The position numbers and the translations under genes were made by a program. From Variovorax sp. YR216 (lineage in GTDB: Bacteria; Pseudomonadota; Gammaproteobacteria; Burkholderiales; Burkholderiaceae_C): a stretch of 64,000 nucleotides of DNA. The notes under the pieces are model-generated. The model saw only the letters and a list, made by a program, of their open reading frames with translations. It searched no databases and was not told the origin of the DNA. The stretch spans positions 1-64,000 of the forward strand of contig NZ_FNRO01000016.1 in assembly GCF_900107745.1 (NCBI RefSeq), given 5' to 3'. Below are positions 51,642 to 60,925 of this stretch, piece by piece (within the stretch, counting starts at the first letter, position 1; each line of letters begins with the position of its first letter).

Positions 51642-52832
51642 TCATTTTTTCCAGATGAACGCCTGGCAGGCTCCGGTCTCATCACAGGTGAGGCCGGTGA
51701 CCATGCCGCTCTCGTTCATGGCGGTCGGATAGGTCACGATCATCCCAGGCACGTCAACTTTGACGAATTCGCCCTGACGTGTGCGCACGTAGCCACGGAG
51801 GCTCAAGAAGTCCGAGGGAAAGTAGTTGCCAGTGACGTCGCCACCTTCGTTGATGTCCATGGCCACAGTTCCGGCGTTGTCTCCGGGCACGCCAATCGGG
51901 GTGATTGTTCCATCGCTAGTGCGCAGGAAGCCGTGGATCAAATTGCAGCCAGCATCATCACAGTAGCTTCCGCTGACGTCTCCCTTTGCATTGATGCGCG
52001 ATGGAGGTAACGACCCCAGGAATCCGGATGTGTCGTACTTGGTTATGCTTCCATCCTGGGATCTGACGAACCCATGAATGTTGTAGCTTACATCTGCGTA
52101 AATGCCAGAGATCGCCCCGCTTGGGTTGATGCTGTCGGCCTGGGTCGCGATCGCGTCGACGGGGTCGAATGCAGTGAAGATACCGTTTGCGCTTCGCAGA
52201 AAACCGTGAAGGAAGCCTGACCCGATGTAGTTCCCTGCCACTGCACCCGCATGATTGATTGCCACTGGGTTCGTCATGCCGAGGGCCCCGGGGAAGTTGA
52301 TCGTGGTGAAGCCTTTCTGGTCGACCAGGTACCCATTGATCTGGCCCGGCGCGCTCGCGGGCTGGTACGAACCGACGATGGTTCCCTCGGAGTTCATGTC
52401 ATTGCCGCTGCTGCATCCGTTGTTGATAGGGTTGCAGGTAGATCCAGGGGGATCGAACATGCTGATGGTGCCGTCTGGCGCCCGCCAAAAGCTGTGGATC
52501 AGATTGTCTGCATCGAAGTAGTACCCTGTAACGAAGCCCTTGGCCGTAATCGCCGTCGGGTTGGGGAAGGATGATCCAGGGATGGGGAAGACGATGAAGG
52601 TCCCGCTAGAGTCTGGCTTTTTTCCCGGAAGCTTTCCTGCGCTCAATTGCTGCGTGCGGCAGGCCGTCAGTTTCTGAATGAGGCCCTTCGCATGGCTGCC
52701 TGGCTGTGCTTGGTCGCGAGACAGCAGCGACTGCTTGAATGATTGGCACGCATCCTCATCAGCCTGAGCAGCTCCGCTGAGAACCAGCAGGACGGGGGCC
52801 GTCGTTCCGAGAACCCGGAGTTTGTTCTTCAT
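51642..52832 (-). CDS. Secreted HAF-repeat protein
   Basis: A protein of 396 residues from ATG 52832 (AAGGAAGA upstream). A Sec signal peptide (VLLVLSGAAQADED) and a helical region of about 60 residues lead into seven or so repeats of about 36 residues with the pattern INxxGxxxGxY...HGFLRxxDGxIT, e.g. INAKGDVSGSYCDDAGC and INPSGAISGIYADVSYN. This is the extracellular HAF repeat pattern, thought to fold as a beta-propeller or solenoid. A few Cys pairs sit in the repeats. Location: exported, periplasm or outside. Function unknown. Monocistronic. Confidence 0.85.
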   Translation of the reverse strand: MKNKLRVLGTTAPVLLVLSGAAQADEDACQSFKQSLLSRDQAQPGSHAKGLIQKLTACRTQQLSAGKLPGKKPDSSGTFIVFPIPGSSFPNPTAITAKGFVTGYYFDADNLIHSFWRAPDGTISMFDPPGSTCNPINNGCSSGNDMNSEGTIVGSYQPASAPGQINGYLVDQKGFTTINFPGALGMTNPVAINHAGAVAGNYIGSGFLHGFLRSANGIFTAFDPVDAIATQADSINPSGAISGIYADVSYNIHGFVRSQDGSITKYDTSGFLGSLPPSRINAKGDVSGSYCDDAGCNLIHGFLRTSDGTITPIGVPGDNAGTVAMDINEGGDVTGNYFPSDFLSLRGYVRTRQGEFVKVDVPGMIVTYPTAMNESGMVTGLTCDETGACQAFIWKK

Positions 52833-53260
52833 GTTGTCTTCCTTTCGCTGCGAGTGCGAAAGATCCCCCGCACTCGAGGGGCACAAAACAATAGAAGACG
52901 GAGGGCCGCTTACGCCTCATCTAAACGAGGTAGAGGAAGTGTTTTGCAACAACAGTTGCACGGCTGGCCGCCTAGCGTCTCAACACTGATACATCGAGGC
53001 GAGAATTTGCCACGGGCCTGAAGGGCCGCTCGTGGCCGCGAAATGATGTCAGCCGCGGCCTAGCGGAACGGCTGCAAAGGGCACCCACGAGACTTCTCCG
53101 ATCCCGGCTAGAACGGCAGCTCTCCACAACAAAGCTGTCCTAGCTTCAAGGTCGGCCTACGCTGCACAATGGTAGTTGACAGCTCCATTGAGCCCTCGAG
53201 GACCGCGGGCCCGTCGAAAGAGGCACCGTTGGAACGCTTCCACTCCTCTTTTTCTGCCAA
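52833..53260. other. Intergenic region with a repeat core
   Basis: About 430 bases between the HAF gene start and the LysR gene end. It holds the HAF promoter area and a copy of the short core (GTCGGCCTACGCTGC, 53151-53165, followed by ACAATGG). CAGCCGCGGCC with GCGGAACGGCTG (53049-53075) is a weak hairpin. No gene seen. Confidence 0.4.
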
Positions 53261-54169
53261 TCAAGGCTGCTCCCCCGTCATGGCGCGCAACTCCTCGAGA
53301 AGCTTTATCGCAGGACCGGGCAGCATGCCGGCCCTTCGGCGGAAGGCGGTCAGCGTTCTCTTATCGCTCGCGCCAGGGATCGCCAGGGCGTCGATGAGGC
53401 CGGCCTTTCGCTCGGCGTCATACATGGGCTCGGGCATCCAGCCAAGGAAGCCTGAGTGGCCGATCAAGCTCTTGAGCGCGGTCACGGAGCGTGTCTCGAC
53501 CACGACGTTGGGCAGTGCCAGGTTGTGTCGCGCAAAAACCTTCTTCATGTGCTCGAATGGCCCGGTTCCCTTCGGAAGGATGGCCCAACGCTCTTGCAGC
53601 GTATCGGCGAGCTTGAGCCCTTCCTTCTTGCGCAGAGGATGGCGCCGTCCCGCGACCACGTAGCTGGTGTCCTCCCAACGGCAATCCTTGACGGCAACGA
53701 TCTCGTCCGTGTCCTCGATGTCGACCCCCAGCGCCAGATCGATTTCGCGCGAGACGAGCGCATCGGCAAGGCGATCCCAGACCCCTTCGATGACCTGGAC
53801 CTGAAGATTCGGCCACTTCTTGCACGTGCTGCCAATCGCCAATGGAAGCACCAGGCAGGCGATGCTGCCGACGGCGCCCACACGTATGGTGCCTTTGGCC
53901 AGGCCGAGCATCGCCTTGATGTCCTCGTTCGCGTGCTCTGACTCGCGTTGCAGGAGGAGCGCGTGCGGTTGCAACGCCCTCCCGACATCCGTCAACTGCA
54001 TTCCCTTGGAGTGACGCTCGAACAAAGGGGCGCCCACCTCCTCCTCGAGCTTGCGAATGGTGCGACTGAGCGCCGGTTGCGTCACGTTCAAGGCCTCGGC
54101 CGCTCGCCCGAGGCTCCCGGACGAAACGATGGCGTTGAAGGCGACGAGAGATCGGAGATCGAAAGTCAT
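53261..54169 (-). CDS. LysR-family transcriptional regulator
   Basis: A protein of 302 residues from ATG 54169. Helix-turn-helix at about 18-37 (GSLGRAAEALNVTQPALSRT), followed by the two-lobed effector domain starting near residue 90. Divergent from mdlC, with an A/T-rich 120-base control region between them (54170-54289), as is usual for LysR activators of a neighbouring catabolic operon. It likely senses mandelate or benzoylformate. Confidence 0.93.
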   Translation of the reverse strand: MTFDLRSLVAFNAIVSSGSLGRAAEALNVTQPALSRTIRKLEEEVGAPLFERHSKGMQLTDVGRALQPHALLLQRESEHANEDIKAMLGLAKGTIRVGAVGSIACLVLPLAIGSTCKKWPNLQVQVIEGVWDRLADALVSREIDLALGVDIEDTDEIVAVKDCRWEDTSYVVAGRRHPLRKKEGLKLADTLQERWAILPKGTGPFEHMKKVFARHNLALPNVVVETRSVTALKSLIGHSGFLGWMPEPMYDAERKAGLIDALAIPGASDKRTLTAFRRRAGMLPGPAIKLLEELRAMTGEQP

Positions 54170-54289
54170 GCCTAACGCTAATGACTTTCTCTCAAAAAAG
54201 CAATTTTCTTGAAGGCAACGAACTTTCACACTGACGCCATCGAGACAAGCGCTGTGACTCATCCGGCGCACCACAAGGAAATGCACGAA

Positions 54290-55909
54290 ATGACCGGACC
54301 TGCGCCGCGCGCCCCCATCGAGACGGCCAAGCAACCCGCCACCATCACCGTTCGCGACGCCGTCGTCGACCTCATGCGCCGCTTCGGCATGACCTCCGTG
54401 TTCGCCAATCCGGGATCGACGGAACTGCCGATGTTCCGGGACTTTCCCAGCGACTTCCGCTACGTGCTGGGTTTGCAGGAGGCCACCGTGGTCGGCATGG
54501 CGGATGGCTTCGCCCAGGCGACACGCAACGCTTCGTTCGTGAACCTGCATTCGGCAGCAGGCGTGGGCAATGCGATGGGCAACATCTTCACCGCGCACAA
54601 GAATCGCACGCCGATGGTCATCACCGCGGGCCAGCAGGCGCGCTCGATCCTCCCTTTCGACCCGTTCCTGTCTTCCGCCCAGGCCACCGAGCTGCCCAAG
54701 CCGTACGTGAAATGGAGCATCGAGCCGGCGCGCGCCCAGGACGTGCCCCAGGCCATCGCGCGCGCCTACTACATCGCGATGATGCCGCCGCGTGGCCCCG
54801 TGCTCGTGTCGGTGCCGGTCGACGACTGGGACCAACCGGCAGAGTACGTGCCGGCAAGGATCGTCAGTACGGAACTTCGCCCGCAGCCCGCCGTTCTGGC
54901 ACAGATCGGCGAAGCCCTGGATGCAAGCGATCGACCGGCGATCGTCGCAGGCGCCGCGATCGATCGGGACAACGCGTGGAACGAGGTCGTTGCTCTGGCC
55001 GAGGCGCACAACGCCCGAGTGTGGGCAGCGCCGATGTCGGGCCGTTGCAGCTTCCCTGAAGACCATCGGTTGTTCGCCGGCTTCCTGCCTGCAATGCGCG
55101 AGCGGATCGTCGAATTGCTCGCTGGCCATGACCTGATCCTGGCGATCGGCGCGCCCGCGTTCGCCTACCACGTCGAAGGCGCAGGACCCCACATCCCAGC
55201 CGGTGCCACCTTGTGCCAGCTGACCGATGACCCGGATACCGCGGCCTGGACGCCGGTCGGAATATCAGCGGTCGGCAGCATTCGCCTGGGAGTTCTCGAT
55301 CTCCTCGCCCGCCCGGCGCCGAAAGTCCGGGCCCTTCCGCCGGCCAGGACCCAGGCACCACGGGCAGAGCCTTCACCCTTGATGTCGGTCGCCTATGTCC
55401 TTCAGACGCTGGCCGAAGTGAAAGCGCCCGAGGACATCGTGGTCGAGGAAGCGCCAAGCGCGCGCCCGGTGATGCAGGCCTATCTGCCGATCACCCGCAG
55501 CGAGACCTTCTACACGATGGACAGCGGCGGACTCGGCTACGGCATGCCGGCAGCGGTGGGTGTCGCGCTCGGCAAACCCGGCACGCGCGTCATCTGCCTG
55601 ATGGGCGACGGCTCCAGCATGTATTCGATCCAGGCGCTCTGGAGTGCCGCACAACTCAAGCTGCCGATCACCTTCGTGATCCTGAACAACCGCCGCTACG
55701 CCGCGCTACAGGATTTCGCGCCCGTGTTCGGGTTCTCAGCCACGGATGTCGTGCAGGGAACCGAACTGCCCGACATCGACTTCGTGTCGTTGGCCAAGGG
55801 CATGGGGTGCGATGCCACCCGCGTAAGCCAATTCGGCGATCTGAAGGCCGTGCTCGATCGCGCCCTTGTCAGCACGGCGCCGAGCGTCGTGGAGGTTCAG
55901 ATCGCCTGA
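54290..55909 (+). CDS. mdlC: Benzoylformate decarboxylase
   Basis: A protein of 539 residues from ATG 54290 (AAGGA ten bases upstream; 54281 is an alternative). It follows the Pseudomonas enzyme along its length. Ser43 (ANPGSTELP), Glu64 (LGLQEATVVGMADG) and His87 (VNLHSAAGVGNAMG) correspond with a constant offset to Ser26, Glu47 and His70; a further His sits in RCSFPEDH, where His281 is expected. ThDP site: MGDGSSMYSIQALW...LNNRRY. Converts benzoylformate to benzaldehyde and CO2. First gene of the mandelate operon, divergent from LysR. Confidence 0.93.
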   Translation: MTGPAPRAPIETAKQPATITVRDAVVDLMRRFGMTSVFANPGSTELPMFRDFPSDFRYVLGLQEATVVGMADGFAQATRNASFVNLHSAAGVGNAMGNIFTAHKNRTPMVITAGQQARSILPFDPFLSSAQATELPKPYVKWSIEPARAQDVPQAIARAYYIAMMPPRGPVLVSVPVDDWDQPAEYVPARIVSTELRPQPAVLAQIGEALDASDRPAIVAGAAIDRDNAWNEVVALAEAHNARVWAAPMSGRCSFPEDHRLFAGFLPAMRERIVELLAGHDLILAIGAPAFAYHVEGAGPHIPAGATLCQLTDDPDTAAWTPVGISAVGSIRLGVLDLLARPAPKVRALPPARTQAPRAEPSPLMSVAYVLQTLAEVKAPEDIVVEEAPSARPVMQAYLPITRSETFYTMDSGGLGYGMPAAVGVALGKPGTRVICLMGDGSSMYSIQALWSAAQLKLPITFVILNNRRYAALQDFAPVFGFSATDVVQGTELPDIDFVSLAKGMGCDATRVSQFGDLKAVLDRALVSTAPSVVEVQIA

Positions 55910-55964
55910 TCCACACCGCGCTTCGGACTCGCGCTTCCATTCAAACCCTACGGAGACAAATCAG

Positions 55965-57413
55965 ATGAAGATTTCGATGTTGATCAATGGCGAGCAGACC
56001 CAGGCTCGCAACGGCGCCACCTTCGAGCGGCGCAATCCGCTCGACGGCAGCGTGGCCACTGTCGCACCCGCGGCAACCGCGGAAGACGCCGTCGCAGCCG
56101 TGGAAGCTGCCGCGGAAGCGTTCAAGACCTGGTCGCGCACCGGCCCGGGCGAGCGCCGCGCGCTGCTGATGAAGGCGTCCCAGGCGCTCGAAGCAAAAGG
56201 CGAGGCATTCGCAGCTGCCGTCGCGTCGGAAACGGGTGCGTCGGCGATCTGGGCGGGTTTCAACGTTCACCTCGCGGCGGGCATGCTGCTCGAGGCCGCG
56301 TCGTTGACGACGCAGATCAGCGGCGAAATCATCCCCTCCGACGTGCCTGGCAACCTCGCCATGGGGGTGCGGCAGCCTGCAGGCGTCGTCCTGGGCATCG
56401 CACCCTGGAATGCGCCCGTGATCCTGGCCGTGCGAGCCGTCGCGACGCCGTTGGCCTGCGGCAATACGGTGGTGCTGAAAGGCAGCGAGATCTGTCCGGC
56501 GACGCACGGCCTGATCATCGAAGCGCTGCAGGAGGCCGGCCTGCCCAAGGGCGTGGTGAACTTCGTCACCAACGCGCCTGCCGACGCGGCTGCCGTGGTC
56601 GAAGCCATGATTTCGCACCCGGCCGTACGACGCGTGAACTTCACGGGCTCCACCCACGTGGGCAAGCTCATTGCCGCTACGTGCGCGAAGTACCTGAAGC
56701 CCGTGATTCTCGAACTCGGCGGCAAGGCGCCGCTCGTCGTCCTCGACGACGCCGATGTCGATGCCGCCGTCGATGCGGCCGTGTTCGGAGCGTTCGCCAA
56801 TTCGGGACAGATCTGCATGTCGACAGAGCGGATCGTGGTCGATTCGGCCATCGCCGATGAATTCGTCGCCAAGCTGAGCGCACGTGCATCGAGCCTTCCG
56901 CTCGGTGATCCGCGCCTGGGCCCGGTGGTCCTCGGCTCCGTCGTGGACATGAGCACGGCAAGGCGCTGCAATGAACTGATCGACGATGCGCTCGCCAAGG
57001 GCGCGAAGCTCGTGACCGGCGGCAACGCCAAGGACACGCTGATGCCCGCGACCCTGCTCGACCACGTGACTTCCGACATGCGCATCTTCCGCGAGGAGGC
57101 TTTCGGCCCCGTGAAGGGCATCGTCCGTGTCAGTGGCGTCGAAGAGGCGGTCGCTTGCGCCAACGACAACGAGTACGGACTCGCAGCCGCGGTCTTCGGC
57201 CGTGACGTGGCGCGCGCCATCCAGGTCGCGGGACGCATCGAGTCCGGCATCTGTCACGTGAATGGGCCCACGGTGCACGACGAAGCGCAGATGCCATTTG
57301 GCGGCGTCAAGGGCAGCGGCATCGGGCACTTCGGTGGAAAAGCCGGTGTCGATGCCTTCACCGACCTGCGATGGGTGACCGTTCAAACGAGCCCGCGTCA
57401 CTACCCCTTCTGA
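55965..57413 (+). CDS. Aromatic aldehyde dehydrogenase (benzaldehyde/vanillin type)
   Basis: A protein of 482 residues from ATG 55965. Glu250 (VILELGGKAP) and Cys284 (FANSGQICMSTERI) are the catalytic pair; GIAPWNAPVILAVRAVATPL is the cofactor-side motif. Length and motifs fit the salicylaldehyde/vanillin dehydrogenase group. Following mdlC it should oxidise benzaldehyde to benzoate with NAD(P)+. A gap of 55 bases separates it from mdlC and 20 bases from the MFS gene. Confidence 0.92.
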   Translation: MKISMLINGEQTQARNGATFERRNPLDGSVATVAPAATAEDAVAAVEAAAEAFKTWSRTGPGERRALLMKASQALEAKGEAFAAAVASETGASAIWAGFNVHLAAGMLLEAASLTTQISGEIIPSDVPGNLAMGVRQPAGVVLGIAPWNAPVILAVRAVATPLACGNTVVLKGSEICPATHGLIIEALQEAGLPKGVVNFVTNAPADAAAVVEAMISHPAVRRVNFTGSTHVGKLIAATCAKYLKPVILELGGKAPLVVLDDADVDAAVDAAVFGAFANSGQICMSTERIVVDSAIADEFVAKLSARASSLPLGDPRLGPVVLGSVVDMSTARRCNELIDDALAKGAKLVTGGNAKDTLMPATLLDHVTSDMRIFREEAFGPVKGIVRVSGVEEAVACANDNEYGLAAAVFGRDVARAIQVAGRIESGICHVNGPTVHDEAQMPFGGVKGSGIGHFGGKAGVDAFTDLRWVTVQTSPRHYPF

Positions 57414-57433
57414 GGCAATCCGGGAGTACACGC

Positions 57434-58816
57434 ATGAACCCCCAAGCGATTCCATTCAAGGGCAATGCCGACATCGGTCGTTTGCTCGACGACGGCGTCT
57501 ACACGACCATGCAGAAGGTGGTGGTCTTCCTGGCAGCCTTGTCCATCGTGATGGACGGCTTCGATGGCCAGCTCATCGGCTTCGCGATTCCGTTGATGAT
57601 CAAGGAGTGGAACATCACGCGAAGCGCCTTCGCACCGGCCGTTGCCGCCGGCCTCATCGGCATGGGGATCGGCAGCGCCTGCGCAGGCCTGTTCGCGGAC
57701 CGCTTCGGCCGCCGGATGGCGGTCATCTCCAGCGTCTTCGTCTTCGGCACGGCGACCTGCGCCATCGGCCTTGCGCCCGACGTCCTGACCGTGGCCACAC
57801 TGCGGTTCGTCGCCGGCCTGGGCATCGGTGGCGCTCTGCCGAGTTCGACCACGGTCACGGCCGAATTCACGCCGGCACGCCGCAGGACGCTCGCGGTGAC
57901 CGCGACGATCGTCTGCGTGCCGCTCGGCGGCATGCTGGCGGGCCTCTTTGCGGGCGAAATCCTGCCGGCATTCGGTTGGCGCGGACTGTTCTTCTTCGGC
58001 GGAACCTTCCCTATCGTGCTGGCCACCATTCTTCTGTTCACTTTGCCGGAGTCGCCCCGATTCCTTGCACGCCATCCGGCACGCTGGGATGAACTGGGCA
58101 AGCTGCTGGGGCGCATGGGCCGTCCGATGGCTGCGAACGTGTCTTACACCGACATGGCGGAACAGGTTGTGGAGAAGCGGGCCGGCTTTGGCGCATTGTT
58201 CTCGGATGGTCTGGCGCGCGATACGCTGGCCACCTGGGCGGCCTTCTTCATGTGTCTTACCGCCGTCTACAGCGCCTTCAGCTGGCTGCCGACGATGCTG
58301 GCGTCCGAAGGATTGTCGATGGCCGTCGCCGGCTCCGGGTTGACTGCCTACAACCTCGGAGGCGTGATCGGGGCCTTGGTCTGTGCTGTCGCAATTACGC
58401 GGTTCGGGTCCCGCTGGCCCTTGGTGCTGTGCTGCGCCGGCGCGGCCGCAAGTGCATTCGCGATGCAGACCCTGAACGTCGGGCGCGACACGAACCTGTT
58501 GATCTTTGGTTTCGGCGTGCACGGCATGTTCGTGAATGCGGTGCAGTCGACCATGTACGCGTTGTGCGCGTTCATGTACCCCACCAGCGTCAGAGCGACC
58601 GGCACCGCGTCCGCGCTGGCCTTCGGACGACTGGGTGCGATCCTCAGTGCCTTTGCAGGGGCGGCGGTCATTACGGCCGGTGGTGCGATGGCCTACCTCG
58701 CGCTACTTGGCACGGCGATGGTCTTCGCGATGCTCGCGCTGCTTGTCGTGAGGCGCCACATCCCGAAGCGCGAGGTTCTGCTGAAGCCGAGTTCGGTGGC
58801 GGCGGTCACCAGCTGA
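57434..58816 (+). CDS. MFS aromatic acid:H+ symporter (AAHS family)
   Basis: A protein of 460 residues from ATG 57434, 12 membrane helices. MDGFDGQLIGFAIP in the first helix is the DGXD signature of the AAHS family (PcaK, BenK, MhpT), and LFADRFGRRMAVI is MFS motif A. Import of mandelate or benzoylformate by proton symport is the likely job given the genes around it. Inner membrane. Confidence 0.93.
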   Translation: MNPQAIPFKGNADIGRLLDDGVYTTMQKVVVFLAALSIVMDGFDGQLIGFAIPLMIKEWNITRSAFAPAVAAGLIGMGIGSACAGLFADRFGRRMAVISSVFVFGTATCAIGLAPDVLTVATLRFVAGLGIGGALPSSTTVTAEFTPARRRTLAVTATIVCVPLGGMLAGLFAGEILPAFGWRGLFFFGGTFPIVLATILLFTLPESPRFLARHPARWDELGKLLGRMGRPMAANVSYTDMAEQVVEKRAGFGALFSDGLARDTLATWAAFFMCLTAVYSAFSWLPTMLASEGLSMAVAGSGLTAYNLGGVIGALVCAVAITRFGSRWPLVLCCAGAAASAFAMQTLNVGRDTNLLIFGFGVHGMFVNAVQSTMYALCAFMYPTSVRATGTASALAFGRLGAILSAFAGAAVITAGGAMAYLALLGTAMVFAMLALLVVRRHIPKREVLLKPSSVAAVTS

Positions 58817-58832
58817 ACTCCTGAGGCGAATC

Positions 58833-59756
58833 ATGAAAATTGCGATCGTCGGCGCGGGCGCCATGGGCTCGATGTTTGGCGGCCTGCTCGCTGAATGCGG
58901 CAATGACGTCACTCTGATCGACATCAACGATGCACACATCGACGCAGTCCGATCGAAGGGCTTGCGATTGGTGACAGACAGCAGCGATCGGTACGTCAAG
59001 GCGCTCAAGGTTTGCCGACCTGAGGAAGCTCGGGAACGACCCGAGTTGCTCGTGGTCTTTACCAAGACCCTGCACACTGGCACCGCCCTTCAAGGTGTCA
59101 AGCACCTGATCGGTCCGGATGTCCATGTGCTGTCCCTGCAAAACGGGTTAGGCAACGTCGAGAAGATCGGCGAGTTCGCGGTGGCAGAGCGCATCCTCAT
59201 CGGCGTGACCACCTGGCCCGCCGATATGGTTGCACCGGGCCACGTGCACTCGCATGGCAAGGGCGTCGTCAGACTCATGGCCGCCGACGGCAACATCCGA
59301 TCGATCGTCTCCGTGGTCTCCGAGACGCTCTCGGCCGCCGGTCTCCAATGCAGTTCGGACGCCACCGTATGGGCTGCGATTTGGGAGAAGGTCGCGTTCA
59401 ACGCCGCGCTCAACAGCATCTGCGCTGTATCCGGGTGCACCGTCGATCAGCTCGAACTTGCGCCTGAAGGCAGCCGCCTTGCAGAGCAGGTCGTCGTTGA
59501 AGTGCTGTCGGTCGCACAGAGGCTCGGCATCGAAGTGGATCCAGCCAAGTGCAAAGCCAATGTCGCAGGGGCCATTGCCCAGCACAAGGGCCACAAGCCA
59601 TCGATGTTGCAGGACGTTCAGGCCGGACGTCGCACCGAGATCGAAGCGATCAATGGAGCAGCGGTCGCCACGGCCGAGCGCTTCAACATGAAGCTGCCCA
59701 CAACCGAAACGCTGCTGTCGCTCGTGCGCCTGGTCGAAGCGCGGGCTATGGCCTGA
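58833..59756 (+). CDS. Ketopantoate-reductase-family 2-hydroxy acid dehydrogenase
   Basis: A protein of 307 residues. NADP site GAGAMGSMFGG; catalytic Lys186 in WEKVAFNAALN with Asn190 and Asn194; and Glu269 in MLQDVQAGRRTEIEAING, all conserved as in PanE. PanE makes pantoate, but the family also contains D-mandelate dehydrogenases that interconvert benzoylformate and (R)-mandelate. Sitting between the transporter and mdlB in a mandelate operon, the latter role is the better guess: it would let the cell use the (R)-enantiomer without a racemase. Not proven by sequence. Confidence 0.88.
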   Translation: MKIAIVGAGAMGSMFGGLLAECGNDVTLIDINDAHIDAVRSKGLRLVTDSSDRYVKALKVCRPEEARERPELLVVFTKTLHTGTALQGVKHLIGPDVHVLSLQNGLGNVEKIGEFAVAERILIGVTTWPADMVAPGHVHSHGKGVVRLMAADGNIRSIVSVVSETLSAAGLQCSSDATVWAAIWEKVAFNAALNSICAVSGCTVDQLELAPEGSRLAEQVVVEVLSVAQRLGIEVDPAKCKANVAGAIAQHKGHKPSMLQDVQAGRRTEIEAINGAAVATAERFNMKLPTTETLLSLVRLVEARAMA

Positions 59757-59776
59757 CCACCTCTTCTAATAGGCAC

Positions 59777-60922
59777 ATGCTCCTCAATACAGAAGACTTC
59801 CGTGGCCGGGCGCGAAGGAACCTTCCGCGATTCGTCTTCGACTACATCGAAGGAGCCGCTGACGACGGCCATTGCCTTCGTCGCAACCTGAGCGATCTGG
59901 CGGCCGTGGAGCTCACGCCACGCGTGTTGCGCGACACCACGACCGTCGACACTTCGGTCGAGGTGTTCGGGCGCAAGTGGGCGCTGCCATTCGGCATTGC
60001 CCCGACCGGCCTGAATGGCCTGGTTCGGCCAGGGGGCGACGCCCTGCTTGCCACCGCCGCTTCGCGCAGCGGAATTCCCTTCGCACTCTCGACTGCGTCC
60101 AACATGCGTCTGGAAGACGTGCGCGCTGCAGCTCCCGAGAGCGTGCAATGGATGCAGCTCTACGTGATGCATCGCGACATGGCAGGACAGATCGTGGAGC
60201 GCGCAGCGCGCGCGAAATATGAGGCGTTGATCCTGACGGTCGATGTCCCGGTCAGTGGCAATCGGGAAGCGGACTTGCGAAACGGCTTTCGCATCCCCTT
60301 CAAACCGACCGCAAGGCTGGCCTGGGATGTGATCACGCACCCGCGCTGGTCGATGCGCATGTTGCCGGGTGGCGCGCCGGACTTTGCCAACCTGACAGCC
60401 ACGGGCGGCAGCGCCGGTTCCGCGAATATGCAGGCCGCGCTCCTCGCAAGAGCGATGGATCGCTCACTCGTGTGGGAAACGCTCGCGTGGTTGCGCGGGC
60501 TGTGGAAGGGCCCACTGTTGCTGAAAGGCATTCTTCACCCGGACGATGCACGGCTGGCGCTTGACCACGGGGTCGACGGATTGATCGTTTCCAATCACGG
60601 CGGGCGTCAGAACGACGCTTCACCTTCGGCCATTTCGGCATTGCCTCGCTTGGTCGCGGCCATCAACGGCCGGATCCCGGTCTTCATGGACGGAGGAATC
60701 CGGCGCGGTGGCGATATTGCCAAAGCCCTGGCGCTGGGCGCGACGGCGGCATTCGTCGGCCGTCCGGCGCTCTACGGCCTGGCGGCCGACGGCGCCGAGG
60801 GCGCCGAGGCCGTGATCGGATTGCTCGCGGCCGAACTGGTGCGCGGCATGACCTTGCTTGGCGCGACGTCGGTGTCTGCTTTGCCCGGTGCCCTTGAGAG
60901 CGCGAACAGCTCCCTTGCCTAG
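59777..60922 (+). CDS. mdlB: FMN-dependent (S)-mandelate/L-lactate dehydrogenase
   Basis: A protein of 381 residues from ATG 59777. Active-site residues of the alpha-hydroxy acid oxidase family are all present: Tyr23 (FDYIEGAADD), Tyr129 (MQLYV), Lys250 (LLLKGI), His274 and Arg277 (SNHGGRQND), and MDGGIRRGGDIAKALALGA for FMN phosphate. The membrane-association loop region (about 180-215) has many hydrophobic residues. Given mdlC and a benzaldehyde dehydrogenase upstream, mandelate is the likely substrate, giving benzoylformate. Last gene of the operon. Confidence 0.88.
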   Translation: MLLNTEDFRGRARRNLPRFVFDYIEGAADDGHCLRRNLSDLAAVELTPRVLRDTTTVDTSVEVFGRKWALPFGIAPTGLNGLVRPGGDALLATAASRSGIPFALSTASNMRLEDVRAAAPESVQWMQLYVMHRDMAGQIVERAARAKYEALILTVDVPVSGNREADLRNGFRIPFKPTARLAWDVITHPRWSMRMLPGGAPDFANLTATGGSAGSANMQAALLARAMDRSLVWETLAWLRGLWKGPLLLKGILHPDDARLALDHGVDGLIVSNHGGRQNDASPSAISALPRLVAAINGRIPVFMDGGIRRGGDIAKALALGATAAFVGRPALYGLAADGAEGAEAVIGLLAAELVRGMTLLGATSVSALPGALESANSSLA

Positions 60923-60925
60923 CCC

